This document shows, piece by piece, positions 35,655 to 43,022 of a stretch of DNA of 50,255 nt (its first letter is position 1; each line of letters starts with the position of its first letter). A program made the translations under genes and the position numbers. The stretch is taken from positions 1 to 50,255 of the forward strand of contig CAIMEA010000018.1 in the NCBI GenBank assembly GCA_903839845.1. The letters are read 5' to 3'. A model generated the notes under the pieces. That model made no database searches. It worked only from the letters and a program-made list of their open reading frames with translations, and had not been told where the DNA came from. This stretch comes from an uncultured Hyphomicrobiales bacterium (GTDB taxonomy: Bacteria > Pseudomonadota > Alphaproteobacteria > Rhizobiales > Xanthobacteraceae).

Positions 35655-35666
35655 GCGCCAGATCAA
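35653..35666 (+). promoter_or_regulatory. Degenerate FixK/FNR box upstream of fixG
   Basis: TTGCGCCAGATCAA has one mismatch (TTGC for TTGA) and ends 61 bp before fixG, at the spacing of the other boxes. It overlaps the U-run of the fixNOQP terminator by 2 bp. Confidence 0.5.
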
Positions 35667-35727
35667 GGCAGCCGGAGCCTCTGCAGCCTAGGTTTCCCAG
35701 CTAATCCTGCGGAAGGCAAAACGGCTC

Positions 35728-37245
35728 ATGACGGCCCTCGAAGAACTCGCGAAAAGCGCTGAAGTGCATCCGCCGCATATCGCGGCGGCGCGCGCCGCCG
35801 AAAAGGCGTACGAAGCCGAGGTCGGCGACGACGGTCCACTCTACGCCGCGCCGAAGCGGATTTATCCGCAGAGCGTGCGCGGTCGTTTCCGCACCATCAA
35901 GTGGGTCGTCCTCGCCATTACGCTTGGCATTTATTATCTGCTGCCCTTCGTACGCTGGGATCGCGGCGCCGACGCGCCGTCGCAGGCGGTGTTGATCGAC
36001 TTCCCCGCCCGGCGTTTCTATTTCTTCTTCATCGAGCTGTGGCCGCAGGAAGTCTACTACCTCACCGGCCTGTTGATCCTCGCGGCCATCGGCCTGTTCC
36101 TGATGAACGCGCTCGCCGGCCGGGTCTGGTGCGGCTATCTATGCCCGCAGACGGTGTGGACCGATCTTTTCTTCGCCATCGAGCGGTTGACCGAAGGCGA
36201 TCGCCGCGAACACATGAAGCGGGACGGCCAGGCCTGGACGCTGGAGAAATATGCGCGCAAGGGCGCCAAGCATTTTCTCTGGTTGATGGTGGCGTGGTGG
36301 ACCGGCGGCGCCTGGGTTCTGTATTTCGCCGACGCGCCGACTTTGGTCAAAGAGTTGGCGACCGGCGAAGCGCCCTTCACCGCCTATCTCTGGATCGGCA
36401 TCCTCACGGTTTCGACTTATACTCTCGCCGGCCACATGCGCGAGCAGGTCTGCCTCTATATGTGCCCGTGGCCGCGCATTCAGGCGGCGCTGACCGACGA
36501 ATACGCGCTCAACGTCACCTACCGTTACGATCGCGGCGAGCCGCGCTGCTCGGTCAAGAAGGCCGAGCAGTTGCGCTCGGCGGGTCAGCCGGCCGGCGAC
36601 TGCGTCGATTGTCTGCAATGCGTGCATGTCTGCCCGACCGGCATCGACATTCGCGGCGGCGCCAACCTCGGCTGCATCCAGTGCGGCCTGTGCATCGATG
36701 CCTGCGACCGGGTGATGGAAAAGCTCGCCCGCCCGACCGGGCTGATCGCCTATGACACCGACCTCAATATCCAGGCGCGGCGCGAAGGCCGGCCGATGGT
36801 GTTCAAGCTGATCCGGTGGCGCACGTCGCTTTATGCCGCGATCATTGCGATCGCCGGCGGCATCATGCTCTTCACGCTGGCTACCCGCGACAGCGAAGGC
36901 ATCAGCATCATTCACGACCGCAACCCGATGTTCGTGCGCCTGTCGGACGGCGCCTTGCGCAACGCCTACACCGTCCGCATCGTCAACAAGCAACTCAAGT
37001 CGCGCGAATTCATCCTCAGCGTCGACGGCATTCCGTCGACCTTGATCGACTATGTCGGTCTGCCGCCGCGCGCCGACGGACGCCAGCTGGTCACCGTCGG
37101 CCCCGACCAGACCAAGGAAGTGCGCGTCATGGTCACCGACTACAGCCCGACGCCGCCGGCGCCCTCGACCTCGGTGTTGTTCACGCTCACCGATATCGAC
37201 ACGGGCGCCATCGCCCAGATGCGCGACCATTTCTTCGGACCTTGA
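35728..37245 (+). CDS. fixG: cbb3 oxidase assembly protein FixG/CcoG (membrane 4Fe-4S protein)
   Basis: 505 residues. Membrane helices lie at about 55-75, 105-130 and later; GRVWCGYLCPQTVWTDLFF and CLYMCPWPRIQAAL are CcoG signatures. Two 4Fe-4S clusters are expected from CVDCLQCVHVCP and CIQCGLCIDAC (about 292-330). The C-terminal periplasmic domain has an immunoglobulin-like region. CcoG reduces or handles copper during cbb3 assembly. It is the first gene of fixGHIS. Confidence 0.96.
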   Translation: MTALEELAKSAEVHPPHIAAARAAEKAYEAEVGDDGPLYAAPKRIYPQSVRGRFRTIKWVVLAITLGIYYLLPFVRWDRGADAPSQAVLIDFPARRFYFFFIELWPQEVYYLTGLLILAAIGLFLMNALAGRVWCGYLCPQTVWTDLFFAIERLTEGDRREHMKRDGQAWTLEKYARKGAKHFLWLMVAWWTGGAWVLYFADAPTLVKELATGEAPFTAYLWIGILTVSTYTLAGHMREQVCLYMCPWPRIQAALTDEYALNVTYRYDRGEPRCSVKKAEQLRSAGQPAGDCVDCLQCVHVCPTGIDIRGGANLGCIQCGLCIDACDRVMEKLARPTGLIAYDTDLNIQARREGRPMVFKLIRWRTSLYAAIIAIAGGIMLFTLATRDSEGISIIHDRNPMFVRLSDGALRNAYTVRIVNKQLKSREFILSVDGIPSTLIDYVGLPPRADGRQLVTVGPDQTKEVRVMVTDYSPTPPAPSTSVLFTLTDIDTGAIAQMRDHFFGP

Positions 37246-37255
37246 AGGAGCCACG

Positions 37256-37753
37256 ATGACACCGACTGCGAAAAAGCCGCGCGAGTTGACCGGCCGCGCC
37301 GTGCTGTTCTGGATCCTCGGTTTTTTCGGCCTGGTCTTCGCCGTCAACGGCGTGCTGGTGCAGGCCGCGACCTCGACCTTCGGCGGACTGGAGACCTCAA
37401 GTTCCTACAAGGCCGGGCTGAAGTTCAAGGAGGAAATGGACTCAGCCGAACGTCAGACCGCGCTGCATTGGAAAGTGGACGGCAAACTGACGCGGGACAA
37501 AGCCGGCGAAGCGGTGATCGATGTCACGGTGCACGACGACAAAGGCGCGCCGGTGACCGGGCTTTCCGGCACGGCGCGGCTGGCGCATCCGGCGACATCG
37601 CGGCTCGACCATGACGTGACGCTGAGCGCGCTCGGCGCTGGCGCGCTGCATGGCGCGACCGCGGCGCCGGCCGGTCAATGGGAACTGATCATCGACTTGA
37701 ATCGCGGCGACGACCGCGTGTTTCGTTCACGCAGCCGGGTGACGTTGAAATAG
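37256..37753 (+). CDS. fixH: cbb3 oxidase assembly protein FixH/CcoH
   Basis: 165 residues from the ATG at 37256 (AAGGAG upstream, 10 bp after fixG); the frame is open further up, but that part overlaps fixG. One N-terminal helix (VLFWILGFFGLVFAVNGVLV) is followed by a periplasmic domain containing FGGLETSSSYKAGLKFKEE, the family hallmark. FixH is needed for stable assembly of the oxidase. The stop is 12 bp before fixI. Confidence 0.95.
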   Translation: MTPTAKKPRELTGRAVLFWILGFFGLVFAVNGVLVQAATSTFGGLETSSSYKAGLKFKEEMDSAERQTALHWKVDGKLTRDKAGEAVIDVTVHDDKGAPVTGLSGTARLAHPATSRLDHDVTLSALGAGALHGATAAPAGQWELIIDLNRGDDRVFRSRSRVTLK

Positions 37754-37765
37754 TCCGGAATTGCC

Positions 37766-40054
37766 ATGTCCGCGGTGACCGAAGCCATTGACCTCTCGCT
37801 CTACGCCAAACCGGAATCGGCCGGTACGCTCGGCATGGATGTGGCGGTCGAAGGCATTTCCTGCGGCGCCTGTATCGCCCGCATCGAGGGTGCGGTGAAG
37901 AGCCTGCCCGGCGTCACCGAGGCGCGAGTCAATTACACCAACCGCCGTCTGCATGTCGCCTGGTCGGAGGCATTGACCGAACCGTCGCGCATTTTCCAGA
38001 CGTTGGCGGACAACGGCTATCGCGGCCATCCCTTCGTCGCCTTGCGCGCCGAACAGGAGGAGGCCGCCGAGGCGCGCCGCCTGACCCGCTGCCTCGCGGT
38101 CGCCGGTTTCGCGGCCATGAACATCATGCTGCTGTCGGTGTCGGTGTGGTCCGGTAATGTCACCGACATCACGCCGGAAACCCGCGACTTCTTCCATTGG
38201 GCGTCGGCGCTGATCGCGCTGCCGGCGGCGGCTTATGCCGGGCGGCCGTTCTTTTCCAGCGCGTGGGCCGCGTTGCGCGCCGGCACGCTGAACATGAATG
38301 TGCCGATCTCGCTCGGCGTCATACTGGCGCTGGCCATGTCGGTGGTCGAGACCGCCAACCACGCCGAGCACGCCTATTACGACTCGGCGATCATGCTGCT
38401 GTTCTTTTTGCTGGTCGGCCGCACGCTCGATCACGCGATGCGGCGGCGCACCCGCGCGGTGGCCGGCAATCTTGCCGCGCTGCGAGCCGAGACCGCGCAT
38501 CGCTTCGCCGGCGACGAGCTGGTCAACGTGCCGGCGGCGGCGCTGAAAGCCGGCGACCGCGTGCTGGTGCGCCCCGGCGAACGCGTGCCGGCCGACGGCG
38601 AAGTCATCGGCGGCAATTCGGAAATCGACGACAGCCTGATCACCGGCGAGACCGCGCGGCGCAACGTCGCCGCCGGTGCTGTCGTTTATGCCGGCAGCCT
38701 GAATTATTCCGGCGCGCTGACGATGCGCGTGACAGCGGCCGGCGGCTCCTCGCTGCTCGACGACATCGAACGGCTGTTGGAAAAAGCCGCGAGCGCCAAG
38801 TCGCGCACCCGCAGGCTCGCCGACCGCGCCTCGGCCATTTATGCGCCGGTCGTGCACGCCACCGCGGCGCTGACCTTTGTCGGCTGGTGGCTTTATGGCG
38901 CGCCGCTGCATGACGCGATCATCACCGCCATTGCCGTGCTGATCATCACGTGTCCCTGCGCGCTGGCGCTGGCGATCCCCGCCGTGCAGGTGGTCGCTTC
39001 CGGCGCATTGTTCAAGCGCGGCGTCATTTTGAATTCCGGCGACGCCATCGAGCGCCTCGCCGAGGCCGACACGGTGATTTTCGACAAGACCGGGACTTTG
39101 ACTTTGCCCGAGCCACGCGTCGTCAACGCCGCCGGGATCGGTCCCGCGCTGGCGCAACTCGCGGCGCGGCTGGCGTTGTCGAGCCGGCATCCGCTGGCGA
39201 TCGCGCTGGCACGCGAAACCACATCGCGCGCGCCGTTCGACGGCGCGGTCGAGGAGCCGGGGCAGGGCGTGCGCGTCATGATCGACGGCGTTGAAGCGCG
39301 GCTGGGCAGTGCTGCCTTTTGTTCGGTGTTGCCACATACTCCGCTCATTCCCGCGCAGGCGGGAATCCAGAATCACGAATCGCGCGCTGACAATGTTCAG
39401 CTCTGGACCCCCGCCTTCGCGGGGGTGAGCGGAGACAACGCTGTTTCGTACATCCATTTCACGCACGCCGGCCAGCACGCCACCTTCGCCATCGCCCAGC
39501 GTCTGCGCTCCGATGCCATCGAGACCGTGCAGGCGCTGCGCGATCTTGGCCTCGATCTGCACATTCTCTCCGGTGACCGCGAGAGTGCGGTGCAGCCTGT
39601 CGCTGAAGCGCTCGGCATCGCGCAATGGCAGGGTGGGTTGAAGCCGGCCGACAAGATAGCGGTCATTGAAACGCTGAAGGCGCAAGGCTGCCGCGTTCTG
39701 ATGATCGGCGACGGTCTCAACGACGCGCCGTCGCTTGCCGCTGCGCATGTTTCGCTGTCGCCGATTTCCGCCGCCGATGTGACGCAGGCGCAGGCCGACG
39801 CGGTGTTCCTCGGCGAGCGTCTGGCACCGGTATACGATGCCGTCGCCATCGCCCGCCGCGCCCGCCGCCTGATGCTGCAAAATTTGTGGCTCGCCGCGCT
39901 CTATAATTTGATCGCTGTGCCAGTCGCCATTGCCGGTCTGGTGACGCCGTTGATCGCCGCTTTGGCGATGTCGGGGTCGTCGATGCTGGTGACGGTCAAT
40001 GCCTTGCGCGCCGCGCAGAAAAGCAGGATCATTGGCACAGGTGAACCGTCATGA
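37766..40054 (+). CDS. fixI: Copper-transporting P1B-type ATPase FixI/CcoI, with an in-frame palindromic repeat
   Basis: 762 residues. An N-terminal metal-binding domain carries GISCGACIARIEG (Cys33, Cys36). Membrane copper site Cys396-Pro-Cys398 (ITCPCALALAIP), phosphorylation site Asp440 in FDKTGTLTLPE, and hinge MIGDGLNDAPSLAAAHVSLS (from 646) are all intact. FixI supplies copper for the haem-copper centre of FixN. Unusual: residues about 526-556 (LIPAQAGIQ to WTPAFAGVSG) are encoded by a 92-bp palindromic repeat (39341-39432) inside the nucleotide-binding domain, and the frame stays open through it. The gene overlaps fixS by 4 bp. Confidence 0.95.
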   Translation: MSAVTEAIDLSLYAKPESAGTLGMDVAVEGISCGACIARIEGAVKSLPGVTEARVNYTNRRLHVAWSEALTEPSRIFQTLADNGYRGHPFVALRAEQEEAAEARRLTRCLAVAGFAAMNIMLLSVSVWSGNVTDITPETRDFFHWASALIALPAAAYAGRPFFSSAWAALRAGTLNMNVPISLGVILALAMSVVETANHAEHAYYDSAIMLLFFLLVGRTLDHAMRRRTRAVAGNLAALRAETAHRFAGDELVNVPAAALKAGDRVLVRPGERVPADGEVIGGNSEIDDSLITGETARRNVAAGAVVYAGSLNYSGALTMRVTAAGGSSLLDDIERLLEKAASAKSRTRRLADRASAIYAPVVHATAALTFVGWWLYGAPLHDAIITAIAVLIITCPCALALAIPAVQVVASGALFKRGVILNSGDAIERLAEADTVIFDKTGTLTLPEPRVVNAAGIGPALAQLAARLALSSRHPLAIALARETTSRAPFDGAVEEPGQGVRVMIDGVEARLGSAAFCSVLPHTPLIPAQAGIQNHESRADNVQLWTPAFAGVSGDNAVSYIHFTHAGQHATFAIAQRLRSDAIETVQALRDLGLDLHILSGDRESAVQPVAEALGIAQWQGGLKPADKIAVIETLKAQGCRVLMIGDGLNDAPSLAAAHVSLSPISAADVTQAQADAVFLGERLAPVYDAVAIARRARRLMLQNLWLAALYNLIAVPVAIAGLVTPLIAALAMSGSSMLVTVNALRAAQKSRIIGTGEPS
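39341..39432. repeat. Palindromic repeat element inserted in frame inside fixI
   Basis: The outer ends CCGCTCA and TGAGCGG are perfect inverted copies. Two inner hairpins follow: TTCCCGC/GCGGGAA at the left and CCCCCGC/GCGGGGG at the right, with TCCAG and CTGGA flanking the centre. The first 35 bp nearly match the element at 47381. It is translated as part of FixI. Confidence 0.8.
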
Positions 40055-40200
40055 ATGTGCTGATCTATCTTCTGCCGATGGCGCTGGGCTTGGGCCTTGC
40101 CGGTCTGTTCGGCTTTTTGTGGGCGCTGAAAAGCGGCCAGTACAATGACGTCGAAGGCGCTGCCTTGCGCGTTTTGTCCGACGACGATCTGCCGAAATAG
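40051..40200 (+). CDS. fixS: cbb3 oxidase assembly protein FixS/CcoS
   Basis: 49 residues: MNVLIYLLPMALGLGLAGLF begins it, and one helix is followed by WALKSGQYNDVEGAALRVL, the CcoS motif (W.L.SGQ.DD..G.A.R.L). It is required for incorporation of redox cofactors into cbb3 oxidase. The ATG overlaps the fixI stop. The TAG abuts the stop codon of the convergent cupin gene with no base between them. Confidence 0.95.
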   Translation: MNVLIYLLPMALGLGLAGLFGFLWALKSGQYNDVEGAALRVLSDDDLPK

Positions 40201-40210
40201 CTATTTCGGC
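40191..40210. other. Perfect 20-bp palindrome formed by the abutting fixS and cupin stop codons
   Basis: GCCGAAATAG followed by CTATTTCGGC reads the same on both strands: both genes end ...CCG AAA TAG. It has no loop or U-run, so it is not a standard terminator, but it lies exactly at the convergent junction. Confidence 0.6.
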
Positions 40211-40692
40211 ACGACCACTGTATCGAATTCCGCCGGCAGCACGATCTCCAGCAATTCGCAATCGTCGGAATAGCCGAGCACGGTGTGCTTGATTTTCGGC
40301 GGCTGCAGCCAGCAGGCGCCGGCGTGGAACGTATGCACGCCTTCGCCCTCGAATTCGGTCTTGTACCAGCCCTTGAGCACATAGATCATCTGCAGGTCGA
40401 CGTCATGGAAATGCGGCGTCGACACATCCTCCGCCTTGAATGGCGGGATGAAGCGGATGACATGCGCCTGCACCATGCCGCCGGTCGCGCCGGAAAGGCC
40501 GAGGTCGCGGTATTTGGCGTAAGTGCGCAGGCCCTGGTCGAAGTCGGCCTCGTTATGGTGACTGACGTGGAATTTCTGCTTCGGTTGCTTCTTGGCGCGC
40601 GTCTTGGCCGTCACTGCGCCGCGCACATTGCTCTTGCGCGCCGCCTTGCGCGGCTGGGCTTTCTTGCTTGCCTTCTTGCGTGCCTTGGCCAT
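40201..40692 (-). CDS. Cupin-fold protein with Lys/Arg-rich N-terminal tail
   Basis: 163 residues from the ATG at 40692, preceded by AGGGGG. The first about 42 residues are strongly basic and low in complexity (MAKARKKASKKAQPRKAARK, then more Lys/Arg), like histone H1-like bacterial tails. The rest is a cupin barrel with PHFHDVDLQMIYVLKGWYKT, giving the His ligands of cupin motif 1, and GACWLQPPKIKHTVLGYSDD, with the motif 2 His. It may bind a small ligand or metal; the tail could bind nucleic acid. The stop abuts fixS. Function unknown. Confidence 0.78.
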   Translation of the reverse strand: MAKARKKASKKAQPRKAARKSNVRGAVTAKTRAKKQPKQKFHVSHHNEADFDQGLRTYAKYRDLGLSGATGGMVQAHVIRFIPPFKAEDVSTPHFHDVDLQMIYVLKGWYKTEFEGEGVHTFHAGACWLQPPKIKHTVLGYSDDCELLEIVLPAEFDTVVVPK

Positions 40693-40737
40693 TGATGCCC
40701 CCTGAATTATGTCGATTTGACCACGACGGCCGCACGC

Positions 40738-41217
40738 ATGGAAGACCCTCAGCCGCCCGCCATCCGCATTTTCGTCGATGCCGACGCCTGTCCGGTGAAA
40801 AACGAGGTCTATCGGGTGGCCGAGCGCTATGGCCTGAAGGTTTTTGTCGTCGCCAATTCCTACATGAACGTGCCGCGTTCGGACCTGATCGAGCGGGTGA
40901 TCGTGACGCAAGGGCCGGACATCGCCGACGACTGGATCGTCGAGCGGGCCGGCGAGACCGATATCGTCATCACGTCCGACATTCCACTCGCCGGTCGAAG
41001 CGTCGAGAAAGGCGCCAGCGTGCTGTCGCCGACCGGCAAGGTGTTCGACAACGATGCGATCGGCATGGCGCTGGCGACGCGCGATCTGATGACCGATTTG
41101 CGCTCGGCCGGCGCGGTCACGCGCGGCCCGCCGCCCTTGAGCCGGCAGGACGTGTCGAGGTTTCTTCAGGCGCTCGATCTGGCGGTGACAAGAGTGAAGA
41201 GAAAATTCGGAATATAA
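40738..41217 (+). CDS. YaiI/UPF0178 family protein
   Basis: 159 residues from the ATG at 40738. [20 protein letters not shown] at the N-terminus is the family signature, followed by [10 protein letters not shown], then [13 protein letters not shown] and [15 protein letters not shown]. The fold is PIN/NYN-like with conserved acidic residues, so nuclease activity is suspected, but the family is uncharacterised. It is divergent from the cupin gene (45-bp gap) and convergent with pyrE. Confidence 0.9.
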   Translation: MEDPQPPAIRIFVDADACPVKNEVYRVAERYGLKVFVVANSYMNVPRSDLIERVIVTQGPDIADDWIVERAGETDIVITSDIPLAGRSVEKGASVLSPTGKVFDNDAIGMALATRDLMTDLRSAGAVTRGPPPLSRQDVSRFLQALDLAVTRVKRKFGI

Positions 41218-41222
41218 AAATA

Positions 41223-41246
41223 TCGTCCCCGCCTTCGCGGGGACGA
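41223..41246. repeat. Short palindromic repeat, possible terminator between yaiI-like gene and pyrE
   Basis: TCGTCCCCGC (41223-41232) and GCGGGGACGA (41237-41246) form a 10-bp stem with a CTTC loop. GATTTTTT follows on the plus strand, and ATATTTTTATATTCC follows on the minus strand. The core is of the same type as the right hairpin in the fixI element (CCGCCTTCGCGG). Confidence 0.7.
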
Positions 41247-41256
41247 CAGAGATTTT

Positions 41257-41955
41257 TTACTCCGCCGCGCCGGTCGCGCCGCCATGCGCCTTCGACCAGC
41301 CGGCCGGATCGTCGATGAACTTCTCGACCTCGGCCAGCATCTTCGGCTCGAATTTGTCCATTTTCTTGGCGACCGCCAGGACATCGCGCCATGTGGTCAG
41401 CGCGTGCAAGGTGACGCCGAGATCGGACAGGATCTTCTCGCCTTCCTTGTAGATATTATAGAAGAAGACGACGAAACAGTGGTCACACTGCCCGTCGGCA
41501 TCGCGGATCGCCTTGACGAAATTGACCTTGCTACGGCCATCGGTGGCCAGATCCTCGACGAGGAGCACGCGCTCGCCGGGCAGCAGTTGGCCTTCGATCT
41601 GCGCGCCGCGGCCAAAGCCCTTGGCCTTCTTGCGCACATATTGCATCGGCAGGTGCATGCGGTCGGCGACCCAGGCGGCGAACGGAATGCCAGCCGTCTC
41701 GCCACCGGCCACCGCGTCGATATTTGTTCGTCCAATGTCGCGGTCGATGGCGTTGACGGCGTAGCCTATGATCGCCGAACGCACGTCGGGAAACGAGATC
41801 AGCCAGCGCGAGTCGTTATAGACCGGGCTCGCCCAGCCGCTGGTGAAGATGAACGGCTTGTCGGTCATGAACCGCACCGCGCCGGTGTCGAGATACATCC
41901 GCGCGGTCAGTTCGGCGATGGTTTTCTTGTCGAGGAAATGGGCTTCTAAAGTCAT
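41257..41955 (-). CDS. pyrE: Orotate phosphoribosyltransferase
   Basis: 232 residues. PRPP-binding motif VLLVEDLATDGRSK is present, with the OPRT features FIFTSGWASPVYNDSRWLIS, VAGGETAGIPFAAWVADRM and YVRKKAKGFGRGAQIEG. It converts orotate and PRPP to OMP in pyrimidine synthesis. It lies downstream of a repeat-containing gap and the two deacetylase-fold genes on the same strand. Confidence 0.93.
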   Translation of the reverse strand: MTLEAHFLDKKTIAELTARMYLDTGAVRFMTDKPFIFTSGWASPVYNDSRWLISFPDVRSAIIGYAVNAIDRDIGRTNIDAVAGGETAGIPFAAWVADRMHLPMQYVRKKAKGFGRGAQIEGQLLPGERVLLVEDLATDGRSKVNFVKAIRDADGQCDHCFVVFFYNIYKEGEKILSDLGVTLHALTTWRDVLAVAKKMDKFEPKMLAEVEKFIDDPAGWSKAHGGATGAAE

Positions 41956-41974
41956 GACCGGGAAAGCCTCTCCA

Positions 41975-42089
41975 CGTCATGCCCGGACTTGTTCCGGGCA
42001 TCCACGTCTTTCTTCGATAAACAAGACGTGGATGGCCGGGTCAAGAGGGCGTTTACGCCCGTCTTCGCCGGGATATGCCGGCCATGACG
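41975..42089. repeat. Dispersed palindromic repeat between pyrE and the deacetylase-fold gene
   Basis: The element starts CGTCATGCCCGG and ends CCGGCCATGACG; inside, ATCCACGTCTT is matched by AAGACGTGGAT, and GCCCGG/CCGGGC form a hairpin. It is of the kind frequent in Bradyrhizobium-like intergenic DNA. It ends 10 bp before the deacetylase-fold stop codon. Confidence 0.65.
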
Positions 42090-42098
42090 GCGTGTGGG

Positions 42099-43004
42099 CT
42101 AGTCCGCCTTCGGGCCGGCCTTTTTGAACCAGTCGGCGATCTGCGACCCGGTCCAGAAAAGCACGTCCTTCTTCTTCCTGATTTTCTGGAAAATCTGCCG
42201 AAAATACTTGGCCCGGTGCGGCGCGCCCATGATGTAGGGGTGCACCGAAATTGCCATCACCCGGGCACCGTCCTTGGAGTCTTTGTAGATCTGCTCGAAC
42301 TGGTCCATAGCGCGCTCGTAGAATTCGTTCGCCTTGTGGTGCTGGATCAGCATCATGGCGACGTCGTTGCATTCCTGCGTATAGGGAATGTTGAGGATCG
42401 GCTTGTGGCGCGTCTTCATCCACACCGGCTGGTCGTCGAGCACCCAGTCGGCGACATAGTCGTAGCCTTCCTCCGACAGGATATCCGGCGTCTCCCAGGT
42501 TTCGGTCAGCCCAGGCCCGAGCCAGCCGCGCGGCTTGACGCCGGTTGCCTTCAGCAGAACCTCGGCGCTCTTCTTGATGTCGGCGCGTTCGTTCTCGACC
42601 TTCTGCATGTTGCGCTGGGTATAGCCGTGGCCGACGAATTCCCAGTTGCGCTCGACGCAAGCCTTGATCATTTCCGGAAATGCGTTCACGGCGACGCCGT
42701 TAATGTTCATCACGCCGGGAATCTTGAATTCGTCATACACTTGAAGCAGCCGCCAGAAGCCGACGCGGTTGCCGTATTCGTGCCAGCACCAGTTTGGAAT
42801 GTCCGGCATCGGCGAACCGCCGGCCGGCGGAGTCAGCACCGTGCGCGGCATGGTCTGCGTCGGGTCCCATTCCTCAACGTTCGTCACGGTCCACACCACC
42901 ATGCGCGCGCCCTTCGGCAGCTTGAGCGGCTTGCGGTTGATGATCGGCGAATAGGTGAGGCGATCGCCCGGCAGCATGCCGACCGGCGGCTTGGGAAAGT
43001 TCAT
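42099..43004 (-). CDS. Polysaccharide deacetylase-fold hydrolase (PuuE/allantoinase-like), copy 1
   Basis: 301 residues. It matches the PuuE-like branch of the NodB superfamily: MVVWTVTNVEEWDP, WCWHEYGNRVGFWRLLQVYD, NWEFVGHGYTQRNMQ, GWLGPGLTETWETPDIL and ISVHPYIMGAPHRAKYF. These enzymes hydrolyse C-N bonds in polysaccharides or in ureides such as allantoin. It has no signal peptide, so it is cytoplasmic, which favours a small-molecule substrate. The second copy lies 18 bp upstream in the same operon and shares the same motif order. Confidence 0.83.
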   Translation of the reverse strand: MNFPKPPVGMLPGDRLTYSPIINRKPLKLPKGARMVVWTVTNVEEWDPTQTMPRTVLTPPAGGSPMPDIPNWCWHEYGNRVGFWRLLQVYDEFKIPGVMNINGVAVNAFPEMIKACVERNWEFVGHGYTQRNMQKVENERADIKKSAEVLLKATGVKPRGWLGPGLTETWETPDILSEEGYDYVADWVLDDQPVWMKTRHKPILNIPYTQECNDVAMMLIQHHKANEFYERAMDQFEQIYKDSKDGARVMAISVHPYIMGAPHRAKYFRQIFQKIRKKKDVLFWTGSQIADWFKKAGPKAD

Positions 43005-43022
43005 CGGGTGTTTCCTTACGTT

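Noticed and set aside
39341-39432. fixI as a pseudogene broken by the repeat
   Set aside because: The frame is continuous through the element, and all ATPase motifs on both sides (CPC, DKTGT, GDGLND) are present.
37727-39880. Long minus-strand open frame opposite fixI
   Set aside because: Antisense of a P-type ATPase with all catalytic motifs intact.
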